A DNA stretch of 64,000 nt from Acidilobus saccharovorans 345-15 (GTDB lineage: Archaea > Thermoproteota > Thermoprotei_A > Sulfolobales > Acidilobaceae), in NCBI RefSeq assembly GCF_000144915.1, contig NC_014374.1, positions 868,001 through 932,000 on the forward strand, in the 5' to 3' direction. Both the position numbers and the translations under genes were made by a program. The notes beneath the pieces are model-generated. The model was not told where the DNA came from and ran no database searches. It was given only the letters and a program-made list of their open reading frames with translations. This document shows, in pieces, positions 51,139 through 59,084 of this stretch. Within the stretch, counting starts at the first letter, position 1. Each line of letters starts with the position of its first letter.

Positions 51139-51363
51139 AGCTTAGCACCGCCACAGAGAAGCTGCATCTCCACCATATTTAAAGTTGATCTTGGCGGCCC
51201 GCGCTGGCCCTGATGGGCCCCGGGCTAGGGAGTTCCGATACTCCTCACCACTCGGTAGACCCTCTTGTCCTCACCGCCCGAGGCGCGCTGCCTAGTGCAG
51301 CACTAAAAATAAATGCGGCTTAGCCCTATAACCTCTGCTTGCCAAACTATAGGCTGAGGAGCC
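51139..51363. other. Divergent intergenic region with hairpins
   Basis: Holds the promoter of the saccharopine dehydrogenase-like gene near 51173-51183 and A/T-rich elements for the next plus-strand gene (CTAAAAATAAA near 51303 and CCTATAAC at 51325-51332). Between them are two hairpins, GGCCC-TGAT-GGGCC (51206-51219) and GGAGT-TCCGAT-ACTCC (51229-51244). A small structured RNA is possible but not shown. Confidence 0.3.
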
Positions 51364-51711
51364 TTGGAGGACGAGAGGCTCTCCAGGGCCTTATATAAAG
51401 TTGTGGAGCTTGAGGGCAAGGTGCCTGAGAGCATAGCTGACGGCTCCCTTGAAGAGGCCCTGAGAGAGCTGGCTGAGATGCTCAGCTCCCTAGAGCTGTC
51501 TTCAAAGGAGCCTCAGGTCGTCAGAAGGCCCTACGCTGGGATCAGCACGGAGGTAAAGCTCCTGAGCGAGATGGCGTTGGCCCTCAGGCTCAGGATGCTT
51601 CAAACGGGCAGACATAACGTGATCGGACTTAACTACTTCTACCACCGGCTGGATCAGGTCATATCTTACCTCCTTGAGGGCAGGCAGAGCAGGGGAGCGC
51701 TGTCATTATAA
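51364..51711 (+). CDS. Small helical protein of unknown function
   Basis: A 115-aa acidic, helical protein; the first 50 residues have heptad-like Leu spacing. Not recognised. Start is TTG 51364, about 35 bases after CCTATAAC. The antiporter gene follows after 12 bases, so they are probably co-transcribed. Confidence 0.6.
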   Translation: MEDERLSRALYKVVELEGKVPESIADGSLEEALRELAEMLSSLELSSKEPQVVRRPYAGISTEVKLLSEMALALRLRMLQTGRHNVIGLNYFYHRLDQVISYLLEGRQSRGALSL

Positions 51712-51723
51712 TTTATCCGTGGT

Positions 51724-52917
51724 ATGTTAGAAGAGCGGGGGCCAACCTCGCAGGAGTTAGGGCTTGAACTGCTGGGCCTCTCGCTTATGATATTAGTTGG
51801 CAAGGTTCTGGGCGACGTCACCGAGAAGTATGGATATGGGAGAATAACTGGTGAGCTGCTAGGAGGAATGATAATGGGTCCCTTCGCCCTGGGAGGCATT
51901 ATAAATGGCCTCCTAAACGTTAAACTGTTTTACCTTGGCTCTGAAGTGCTGTTCCTATCGCAGCTCTCCGTCATTTTCCTGGTATTTGCGTCAGGCCTGG
52001 AGCACGGCTCTGCCCCCCTGAGGAGGGCAGGGGCATGGGGCGCCCTTGGGGCTATCATGGGCGCCCTTGTGCCCTTTGCGCTCATTGTCGCTATCAGGGA
52101 CTACCTCTCATTGAACCTTGATGTATCCATGATAGTTGGCTCCGCCCTGGCGCCAACCAGCCTAGCGGTGGTCTCGGGCTCTCTTCAGTCGGCGAGGGCT
52201 AATGGCAAGTGGGCCGACTTCCTGCTCTCGGCCTCAGCGATAGACGACGTGGTCTCATTAATCCTCCTCTCAATAGCCTTCGGGGTCTCCGAGTCCCACG
52301 GCACTACGCTCGTCGGCGTGATAAAGGTTGTGGCCTTCTACTCAGTGGCATGGATCATAATATTTGTCACGTCAATAAAGGTGGTGCCGTTCCTCACGTC
52401 AAGGGTCGGAGGCCAGTACATTCTTGAGATGTCCCTAGTAGTCCTCTTTGGCATAATAGTCATAATGCAGGCCCTTGGGTTCTCGCCGATAATAGCCGCC
52501 TTCATAGCTGGCGTCTCGCTGAGCGAGTTCTCAGGCTCCCAGAGGCTCCAGGAGTTCTCGAGGTCCTTCCTGCTGGTCTTTGGGTCCATATTCTTCGTCG
52601 TGGTTGGCGCGGAGTTCGACTTAGCCACAATGGGCCTGACCGGCCTGTTAGCCTCGCTGATCATGATCGCAGCCGCCTTAATTGGCAAGCTGGCCGGCGT
52701 CCTGCCCTTCGCCTACGCAATGACTAGGAATGGGAAGGAGTCGGTGCTCGCCGGGACTGGCATGGAGCCGAGGGGAGAGGTTGGCCTTGCCATTGCGTCA
52801 GCCGCGCTTCAGCTAGGCTTCATAGACCAGCGCTGCTATAGCGCGCTAACACTTTCACTTATGCTCACGACAATACTAGGCCTCATAGCCTACAGCAGGG
52901 CCATACGGATGTTATAA
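51724..52917 (+). CDS. Kef-type cation/proton antiporter
   Basis: A 397-aa CPA2-family antiporter with about twelve helices and no C-terminal TrkA domain. GRITGELLGGMIMGPFALG in the N-terminal part, LAPTSLAVVSGSLQ, SASAIDDVVSLILLSI (Asp pair of the ion site) and GTGMEPRGEVGLAIAS are typical. It exchanges Na+ or K+ for H+, relevant to pH balance in an acidic habitat. Confidence 0.88.
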   Translation: MLEERGPTSQELGLELLGLSLMILVGKVLGDVTEKYGYGRITGELLGGMIMGPFALGGIINGLLNVKLFYLGSEVLFLSQLSVIFLVFASGLEHGSAPLRRAGAWGALGAIMGALVPFALIVAIRDYLSLNLDVSMIVGSALAPTSLAVVSGSLQSARANGKWADFLLSASAIDDVVSLILLSIAFGVSESHGTTLVGVIKVVAFYSVAWIIIFVTSIKVVPFLTSRVGGQYILEMSLVVLFGIIVIMQALGFSPIIAAFIAGVSLSEFSGSQRLQEFSRSFLLVFGSIFFVVVGAEFDLATMGLTGLLASLIMIAAALIGKLAGVLPFAYAMTRNGKESVLAGTGMEPRGEVGLAIASAALQLGFIDQRCYSALTLSLMLTTILGLIAYSRAIRML

Positions 52918-52958
52918 AAGGCCTTTGGGCCATTATGATATTATAAGGGCCCTTGAGC

Positions 52959-53813
52959 TCACTTCTGCTGTTGCCCCGCCTGCGGGCCTCCGCCCTGCTT
53001 CTTCTCCTCACTGACAACTAGGTCCCTAACGCCCATGAGGCCCACTGGGGACATGGGCCCTCCTGCGGGCGGGCCTGCGATAGGCAGGTTGGCAGGTATG
53101 AAGACGAGCATGTTCTTGCCCTCCATGCCCAGCTCATATATCATGTTCATCCACCTCAGCATGAACGCCCTGTCGTTGTTAACATAGAGGTTTGCAGCTT
53201 CAACCATCTTCTGGGCGGCCTCGTACTCGGCCTGAGCAAGCGTCACCCTGGCCCTCCTCTCCCTCTCGGCCTGCGCCTGCCTTGACATGGCCTGGACCAG
53301 GTCAGGGGGTATCTCGACGTTCCTTATCTCTACGGCAGTGACCTTGACGCCCCAGGTCTCAGTCTTGCTGTCAATTATGTTCCTGGCGAGCGCCGCCACC
53401 TTCTCCCTCTCGGTAAGTATCTCATCGAGCATCGTCTGGCCTATGACTTCCCTTAGGGTCGTCTCAGCCGCGAGCCTGGTGGCAACGTTGTAGTCCTCCA
53501 CTTTAAGCACAACCTTCTCAAGGTCAACGGGCTGGTAGTACATCACGGCATCAACTATGACTGGTATGTTGTCCTTCGTGAGGCTCTGCTCGGTCCTAAA
53601 GGCTATGGCCTGAAGCCTCGTCGATATTCTCATGGGAACCCTACCTATTATTGGCGGCACGTACACTATCCCTGGACCCTTGAGGCCCGCAAACCTGCCA
53701 AGTATCAGGACGGGCAGCCTCTCCCACTCATTGACGACCTTTATTCCGCTCAGCAGAATTATGGCCACTATGAGCACGATAAACGCTATTATTATGTCAA
53801 GCGCTAAGCCCAC
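52959..53813 (-). CDS. Stomatin/prohibitin homologue (SPFH protein)
   Basis: One N-terminal membrane helix (IIIAFIVLIVAIILLSGI) followed by the SPFH domain (NEWERLPVLILGRFAGLKGPG to LTEREKVAALARNIID) and a coiled-coil region (residues 175-210). The C-terminal hydrophobic stretch KNMLVFIPANLPIAG corresponds to the segment that NfeD proteases cut in Pyrococcus stomatin. The nfeD gene lies directly upstream, as usual for this pair. Confidence 0.9.
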   Translation of the reverse strand: MGLALDIIIAFIVLIVAIILLSGIKVVNEWERLPVLILGRFAGLKGPGIVYVPPIIGRVPMRISTRLQAIAFRTEQSLTKDNIPVIVDAVMYYQPVDLEKVVLKVEDYNVATRLAAETTLREVIGQTMLDEILTEREKVAALARNIIDSKTETWGVKVTAVEIRNVEIPPDLVQAMSRQAQAERERRARVTLAQAEYEAAQKMVEAANLYVNNDRAFMLRWMNMIYELGMEGKNMLVFIPANLPIAGPPAGGPMSPVGLMGVRDLVVSEEKKQGGGPQAGQQQK

Positions 53814-53878
53814 TCAAATCACCACTTCTATGTAGTTAGCGAACTACTTAAACCTATCTAAGATGCCAGAATCCATAT

Positions 53879-55189
53879 TCATGAACCCTTGTCCTCACCC
53901 GTGGCCCTCTCGACAAAGAGGGTTACCCCCTCGACTTTAACTACCTTTACCTTTTCCCCGACCTTTATGGTCTCGCCAGAGGCCGACACGGCCCTCCACA
54001 CGATGCCCTGCACCCTGACCTCGCCCACGGGAGCTAGGTCGCTCACTACGACGCCGACATCACCTATCAGGGACTCAGGCCCAGCCATCACCCTCTTACG
54101 CTTCATGGGTGAGGCTATCCACCTTATGTAAAGTCCCAGCACAACGCCAACTATGGCCACAACGGAGTCCGTGAGCACGTACTTAGATGCAGTTGGGACG
54201 CTGGTGGCCACGTAGGGTATCCCCATGGCCAAGAGGTATATGCCCACAGCTGAAGTTATGGCCCCTGCTATCATTGCAAAGCCGTGACCCATCTTAAGCT
54301 CCAGGAACATTATTATGGCGCCCAGGAGCAGCAGCGTCAGGCCTATGGCCGAGGCGCCTATTATCTCGGCGCCCACGAGGCCCATCACTATGGCGGTCAC
54401 GCCCACGGCCGACACTATAAACGTGGGGTGGAAGAGGTCTATCAGTATAGCCATGAAGCCCAGCGTTATTAGTATGCCGTCAACGGTGCTGTTGCTCAGA
54501 ACGCTCAGGAACTGCTCATAAGCGTTTTCGGAGATCTGCACCTGGGTCACGTTAGTGAGGCCCCACTCACTCATGGCCTGGGAGAGGCTGTTCGAGACGT
54601 TATTTATCAGGTGATACCTTAGGGCCTCCTCAGCAGTGAAAGCCCTATCATCAACTACCATTATCTTGGCTGCCGTCGCGTTCCTGCCCCACTTGCTTGC
54701 CAACGACTCCATAAACGCTATCATCGCGTCCTCGGTGTGGTTCTGCTCAAGGGGCGTGCCCCCAACTACTATGGGGGTCGAGGGACCTATGAAGGTGCCG
54801 TTGTCCATTATGATGCTGTTAGTGGCCATGGCTATGTAGCTGCCAGCTGAGGCCGCCATACCGTCAGGGGGCACGTATGTGTAAACTGGTATGCCGGCGG
54901 CCTGAGCCTGCTCTATGTAGCTCACTATCTTAAGCATGTCGCTCAGGTAGCCGCCAGGGGTGTTCATAACGATGACTATAGCCTTAGCTTTCAGCAGCTC
55001 TGCAGTAGTCACAGCCCTCTGCATCATGGTTGACGACCCTAGGTCCACAGGGACGTCAAAGTTAACAACCACAACCGTGGCGTTGCTAGTTGGGGCTGAC
55101 GCGGCCTCCGCATGCCACAGCTGGGCTGCGCCTATGGCTGCCAGCACGAGGGTTACTCCTAGCAGCCAGAGCAAGAGCTTTATCTTCAA
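53879..55189 (-). CDS. nfeD: NfeD-family membrane protease with C-terminal OB domain
   Basis: A signal peptide is followed by a ClpP/SppA-like domain: MNTPGGYLSDM for the oxyanion region and GMAASAGSYIA with nucleophile Ser114. Four or five membrane helices (about 205-330) and an OB-fold domain (GDVGVVVSDLAPVGEVRVQG) complete the 436 aa. Where Pyrococcus PH1510 has its catalytic Lys (YIKSLAQESGRNAT, from memory), this protein has FMESLASKWGRNAT, with Glu at 161 and a Lys at 166. Start TTG 55189. It pairs with the stomatin gene. Confidence 0.88.
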   Translation of the reverse strand: MKIKLLLWLLGVTLVLAAIGAAQLWHAEAASAPTSNATVVVVNFDVPVDLGSSTMMQRAVTTAELLKAKAIVIVMNTPGGYLSDMLKIVSYIEQAQAAGIPVYTYVPPDGMAASAGSYIAMATNSIIMDNGTFIGPSTPIVVGGTPLEQNHTEDAMIAFMESLASKWGRNATAAKIMVVDDRAFTAEEALRYHLINNVSNSLSQAMSEWGLTNVTQVQISENAYEQFLSVLSNSTVDGILITLGFMAILIDLFHPTFIVSAVGVTAIVMGLVGAEIIGASAIGLTLLLLGAIIMFLELKMGHGFAMIAGAITSAVGIYLLAMGIPYVATSVPTASKYVLTDSVVAIVGVVLGLYIRWIASPMKRKRVMAGPESLIGDVGVVVSDLAPVGEVRVQGIVWRAVSASGETIKVGEKVKVVKVEGVTLFVERATGEDKGS

Positions 55190-55220
55190 CTTCAGCCCTT
55201 TTTATGTGGAGCGGGCAAAA

Positions 55221-55229
55221 GCTATAAAG
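55221..55229 (+). promoter_or_regulatory. TATA box between nfeD and the short NfeD gene
   Basis: GCTATAAAG, centred about 24 bases before ATG 55249 on the plus strand. In reverse it reads CTTTATAGC, about 36 bases from the nfeD start, so it may serve both directions. Confidence 0.5.
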
Positions 55230-55248
55230 TAACGCTAAGGCGATAGGC

Positions 55249-55680
55249 ATGGGCGGGCAGGCCAGCGTAGGCTTCTTCTCAAGGCTGAGGTGGGGGGTTG
55301 GCAGCACGGCGCTGGTGATAGGGCTCACTGCAGTTGCGGCTTACCTGATAGCCACCGGCCTAGAGCACAATGATGCCCTGAGGCTTTTCTCCGGAGGCAT
55401 TCTAGCTATAGTGGACATAATAATTATCGTGGCCAAGGGCCTCGAGAGGATAACCCCTATGAAGCCTCCCTCTGAGAGCCTCGTTGGAAGGAGCGGCGTT
55501 GTTGTCATAAGTATAAGGCCTTCGAAGCCAGGCGTGGTCAGGGTTGATAATGAGCTGTGGTCAGCCATAAGCGACCTTGAGATCAAGGAGGGAAGCAGGG
55601 TTATAGTAGTTGAGAGGCAGGGCCTCTACGTTAAGGTTAAGCCTGTAAGTGATAAGAATATCGCCACAGATAAGGCCTGA
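55249..55680 (+). CDS. Short NfeD-like protein (membrane helices plus OB domain)
   Basis: A 143-aa protein with two membrane helices (STALVIGLTAVAAYLIATGL and LFSGGILAIVDIIIIVAKG) and a C-terminal OB-like domain (ESLVGRSGVVVISIRPSKPG, VRVDNELWSAISD). This is the protease-less short form of NfeD, and it resembles the last domain of the divergent nfeD next door (RVQGIVWRAVS). It may bind the same stomatin complex. Leaderless ATG start. Confidence 0.75.
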   Translation: MGGQASVGFFSRLRWGVGSTALVIGLTAVAAYLIATGLEHNDALRLFSGGILAIVDIIIIVAKGLERITPMKPPSESLVGRSGVVVISIRPSKPGVVRVDNELWSAISDLEIKEGSRVIVVERQGLYVKVKPVSDKNIATDKA

Positions 55681-55873
55681 GCGCGGCAAGAGACTAACCC
55701 ATTTGAGGCGCCAAGCCGGTGCCTCAAATCCTAGCTAGGCGACCTATGTTGCGGCTCAGCCGCTGACGAGGCTTTATTCCAATACGTCGCGACCTTAGAC
55801 CTTGGCTTAGGTGCCCCCGTGCAAAGATTTTTTAAATTGAACGTTAGATCAGCAATAACTAGGCGACCTATGT
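55681..55873. other. Intergenic region with a long hairpin and a 15-bp direct repeat
   Basis: A 12-bp stem (55701-55712 with 55718-55729, one G-U pair, 5-base loop) follows the short NfeD gene. CTAGGCGACCTATGT occurs twice, at 55735-55749 and 55859-55873, the second touching the Rieske ATG. GCGGC-TCA-GCCGC (55751-55763) is a further small hairpin. A TATA-like TTTTTTAAATTG lies at 55829-55840. Confidence 0.5.
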
Positions 55874-56224
55874 ATGGTATTTCGTAAGATATCTGTCATG
55901 GCTAAAATCTTTGATGCAAGGGACCACGCGGTCGTTATTATAGACAATACTCCAGTACTCATAGTCAAGCATAACGGTGAGTTCTACGCCATGGACGCCA
56001 GGTGCCCCCACATGGGCTGCGGCGTGCTCAGTGACGTCGAGGACGGGCATATAGCTGTCTGCCCCCTCCACAAGGCTAAGTTTGACGTGCTCACTGGCGA
56101 CATGGTTTCACAGCCTATAGTTATGCCTGAGAGAAAGTGCGAGTTCAACAAGGAGCTGCAGCCGCCGCTTAAGACCTACAGAGTGAGGGTGAGCCCTGAG
56201 GGCCTTCTTGAGATCGATATCTAA
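55874..56224 (+). CDS. Rieske-type [2Fe-2S] ferredoxin
   Basis: A 116-aa soluble Rieske protein. The cluster motifs are CPHMGCGVLSD and CPLHKAKFDVLTG, giving the two Cys and two His ligands, and the fold fits the ferredoxin-like soluble type rather than the bc1 subunit. It has no membrane anchor. Its electron partner is not encoded nearby. Start ATG 55874 lies at the end of a repeated 15-mer. Confidence 0.9.
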   Translation: MVFRKISVMAKIFDARDHAVVIIDNTPVLIVKHNGEFYAMDARCPHMGCGVLSDVEDGHIAVCPLHKAKFDVLTGDMVSQPIVMPERKCEFNKELQPPLKTYRVRVSPEGLLEIDI

Positions 56225-56328
56225 CAGCACTTGTGCGCCGCGCCTCCGCCTCACGGGCTACCGCACCTTCAGGCCGGCGTGAGAGGTCAGCTTTTAAGCG
56301 GGCCCCACAGAGCGTAAGCGGAGCTGAA

Positions 56329-56667
56329 ATGGTAAGCCTGAGCCTGGAGGTCAAGGACGTTCAGCCCTCAAAGCTCGAGGGCGTTAAGATAGCCAGGGCT
56401 GAGGGGCAGAGCGAGACGGTGACTTTTGACGTAATTGAGAGCATCTACACGGTGAACTCTGGGGATAAGATAGAGATTGTCATAGATGAGAGCAAGCCCA
56501 ACGACCTTGACTCTTTCGAGTTCTGCGGCCACGGGTACCTGGCCGCGGACGAAAGTAAAGGATTCACGCTTCTGTCGCTGTGGGGCATACTCTTCAAGTT
56601 TGCGCCTCCCCTAGGACTTAAGGCCGATACTAAGTACTACCTCTGCATGAGGAGAGTCAAGGGCTAA
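56329..56667 (+). CDS. rpo8: DNA-directed RNA polymerase subunit Rpo8 (RpoG)
   Basis: The archaeal counterpart of eukaryotic Rpb8. The diagnostic stretch is FEFCGHGYLAADESKGFTLL (compare DFCGHGYIV in Sulfolobus Rpo8), followed by SLWGILFKF and a C-terminal YYLCMRR. I start it at ATG 56329 (MVSLSLEVKD), about 35 bases after a TATA box (CTTTTAAGC); the frame is open to 56233 but that part is Arg-rich and unlike the family. The subunit occurs in Crenarchaeota and relatives but is missing from Euryarchaeota, so it supports the lineage call. Confidence 0.85.
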   Translation: MVSLSLEVKDVQPSKLEGVKIARAEGQSETVTFDVIESIYTVNSGDKIEIVIDESKPNDLDSFEFCGHGYLAADESKGFTLLSLWGILFKFAPPLGLKADTKYYLCMRRVKG

Positions 56668-57164
56668 CTTATTAACTTCCAGAGCTGGTCGCCGGGGTAA
56701 TGTAGGTTCTCTATCACCTTGCCCTTTGACTTCTCTTTAGCCATCTGCGATATGGTCTCGCTATCCTTAAGGGCCCTCCCGACGCCAACAGGCACGTTGC
56801 TCTGCTCATCTACTATTGCAACTACGTCGCCTTCCTTGAAGGTGCCAACGACCTTCCTTATGCCGGGGGCCATCAAGTCCGCGCCGCGACCTATGGCCTG
56901 GGAGGCCCCCCTGTCGACTACTACATACGGCAGCCACGAGAAGCCCCTCCTCAGGAGGCACATGAGCGTAGGTATCAGAACTCCCCTAACCCTAGCAAGG
57001 CACGCGAGCCCAGCATCAAAGTACACCGTGTAGTCTGAGGATCTAGCTTCCTCTAAATCATCCCAAGTAACGGGTACATTGCCGAGCCTGGCCTTAGCTT
57101 CATCAGCGAGCTGCTTAACGGCTTTCTTTGAGAGCTTATACCTGGTTGAGAACTTCCCTGGCAT
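56664..57164 (-). CDS. PUA-domain RNA-binding protein (MCT-1/Tma20-like)
   Basis: A 166-aa protein. The N-terminal half (STRYKLSKKAVKQLADEAKARLG) and the C-terminal PUA domain (GADLMAPGIRKVVGTFKEGD to GKVIENLHYPGDQLWKL) match the archaeal group related to eukaryotic MCT-1/Tma20, which binds the ribosome during translation initiation or recycling. Its end overlaps the Rpo8 stop by 4 bases in the convergent orientation. Confidence 0.85.
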   Translation of the reverse strand: MPGKFSTRYKLSKKAVKQLADEAKARLGNVPVTWDDLEEARSSDYTVYFDAGLACLARVRGVLIPTLMCLLRRGFSWLPYVVVDRGASQAIGRGADLMAPGIRKVVGTFKEGDVVAIVDEQSNVPVGVGRALKDSETISQMAKEKSKGKVIENLHYPGDQLWKLIS

Positions 57165-57474
57165 CTTAACCCCCAGCTCTTACATGACATAGCCTTAAAA
57201 TATGTTCGTCTTATTACACGACATTATGGATCTCGCCCGGCTGTTAAATACCAAAGAAGTTGCGTCCTCACAGACCCGTTGCTCTTCATCTTTAAGATCA
57301 GCCAGTGAGCGCCTGTCATCGGACGCTCATATATGGTGCGTCCGGCAGGGCTAAAAGGCAGTGATAGGTGTGTTTGCACTATGGCGTGATCAACGCAATT
57401 GTATTATGGTTTTGACCTTAAGGTTTTCAAGCGTGAACACGTCATAGAGGTATTTAAGGGCCGAAGAGCGTGCG
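57165..57474. other. Intergenic region with a 7-bp hairpin
   Basis: No gene is seen. CGGACGC (57320-57326) and GCGTCCG (57338-57344) form a hairpin with an 11-base loop containing ATATAT, and CCTG/CAGG extends it beyond an internal loop. TATA-like elements near 57195 and 57405 and TTTAAGG near 57451 could serve the flanking genes. Confidence 0.35.
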
Positions 57475-58011
57475 GTGATGGGGAAGAGCTTGAGCCAGGA
57501 AGGCAGTCATCAGAACAAACGACCCTCGCTCATGCTTATAGTTGTTGCAATGTTCCTGATAATTGTGGGCGGCGCCGTAAGCCTAGCGTACGCCATGTCG
57601 ATGTTTTCAGCGTCCTACAACCCTAACTCTAACCTCACTAAGACGCTCTACAACGAGTCCCTGGCCAGAGGATATAATTACACAGTCGCGCAAATTCAGT
57701 CCCTTATGAGGCAGGCCTCTGAGGCGATAATGGGCGTAAGCGCGTTTATGATAGTGCTTGGGGTTCTCACATGGCTCTTCGTCTACAGGCCTGACACCGC
57801 CGGGCAGTACTCAAGGGCCTCCCTAAGCGCCCTTATGCTAGGGATACTTTACATACTGGTCGGCCTGGAGGGCCTAGCCTACAGCCTGCTCCTCTGTATC
57901 ATTGGTGGTGGCATTCTGATATACGTTTGGTATAATCTAAGGAAGTACGCAAGGCTTGCGGCCGTTGCCGCCTCGCCAAGCGATTCAGGTAGCATGCAGG
58001 GCGGCATGTAG
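57475..58011 (+). CDS. Four-helix membrane protein of unknown function
   Basis: A 178-aa protein with four predicted membrane helices (from LMLIVVAMFLIIVGGAVSLA to LLLCIIGGGILIYVWYNL) and a glycosylation-prone loop after the first helix. It ends in a Ser/Gly tail. I do not recognise a family. The start is GTG 57475, or the ATG directly following, about 24 bases after TATTTAAGG. Confidence 0.6.
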   Translation: MMGKSLSQEGSHQNKRPSLMLIVVAMFLIIVGGAVSLAYAMSMFSASYNPNSNLTKTLYNESLARGYNYTVAQIQSLMRQASEAIMGVSAFMIVLGVLTWLFVYRPDTAGQYSRASLSALMLGILYILVGLEGLAYSLLLCIIGGGILIYVWYNLRKYARLAAVAASPSDSGSMQGGM

Positions 58012-58067
58012 TCATCAATACTGAGCCTTTTAAGTATAACTTATGGCAGAGCCTATAAGGACCCGTA

Positions 58068-59084
58068 ATGGTTGTGCTCGAGGCCCCGGCAGTCAAGGTC
58101 TACGAGTCGCCAAAAGCTAAGTGCGTTAAGTGCGGAGCTCCGGCCAGGATTAGGCTAAGCTACGCCAACGCCTGGTTCTGCGATAAGCACTTCAAGGAGT
58201 ACGTCAAGGAGAGGGTAAAGAACAACATCATAAAGTACAACATGGTGAAGAGGGGCGAGACGCTCCTGGTGGCCGTCTCCGGCGGCAAGGACAGCGTAAC
58301 TCTCATGAACGTGCTTGACGAGATAGCCCCAGAGCTGGGAGTTAACATAGTTGCAGTTCACATAGTTCTAGGCATGGGCGAGTTCTCCGAGAAGTCCCTT
58401 GAAGCCTTCAGGGACTCCTGCTCAAAGGCTAAGAACGTTAAGTGCGTCACAGTGGACCTCAAGGAGCTCCTGGGAATGTACATGCCCGAGATAATAAGGC
58501 GCAGCAGGAGGCCGGCCTGCAGCGTCTGCGGCCTAGTTAAAAGGTACATACTTAACGCTATGGCCGTGTCCTTAGGCGCCTCGTCAATAGCCACTGGACA
58601 TCACATGAACGACCTCATGACCTATGCCATCAAGAACTTCATGGAGCAGAAGCTTGACAACATAACCAAGCTAGGGCCGGTCAGCGAGTCCGAGGGCTCG
58701 GCCGTCAAGAGGGTGAGGCCCCTTTATGACATCTACGAGGACGAGACCAGGGCCTTCGTCAAGGTCTACGGCCTGAACTATGTTGACATAGAGTGCCCCT
58801 TTAAGTCGACCTTGACGCTTGAGGTGATAATAAAGGATATGCTCAGCAGGGCTGAGAGCGAGAGCCCCAGCCTTACGATATCCGCGGCCAGGGCGCTCGC
58901 GAGGAACCTGCCATCATACCCGAGGCCTGCCAGTCCGCCCAACAGGTGCCGCCTCTGCGGCATGCCGTCAAACGGTGACGTCTGCGGCTTCTGCAGGCTA
59001 ACTATGAGCCTGACAGGCGCCCCGCTGGGGCCTGAGGTGAGAAGCCGCATAGAGGGCATGATGAGCAGCTTAAGGACTAGCTGA
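58068..59084 (+). CDS. TtuA/Ncs6-family tRNA 2-thiolation enzyme
   Basis: A PP-loop ATPase that adenylates and thiolates tRNA uridine (position 34 or 54). N-terminal zinc finger CVKCGAPARIRL ... FCDKH, PP-loop VAVSGGKDSVTLMN near residue 68, catalytic Cys in CSVCGLVKRY near 150, TGHHMNDLMTYA, and C-terminal CRLCGMPSNGDVCGFC zinc finger. 338 aa. It overlaps the 3' end of the convergent M24 peptidase gene by 8 bases. Thiolated tRNA is common in thermophiles. Confidence 0.88.
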   Translation: MVVLEAPAVKVYESPKAKCVKCGAPARIRLSYANAWFCDKHFKEYVKERVKNNIIKYNMVKRGETLLVAVSGGKDSVTLMNVLDEIAPELGVNIVAVHIVLGMGEFSEKSLEAFRDSCSKAKNVKCVTVDLKELLGMYMPEIIRRSRRPACSVCGLVKRYILNAMAVSLGASSIATGHHMNDLMTYAIKNFMEQKLDNITKLGPVSESEGSAVKRVRPLYDIYEDETRAFVKVYGLNYVDIECPFKSTLTLEVIIKDMLSRAESESPSLTISAARALARNLPSYPRPASPPNRCRLCGMPSNGDVCGFCRLTMSLTGAPLGPEVRSRIEGMMSSLRTS

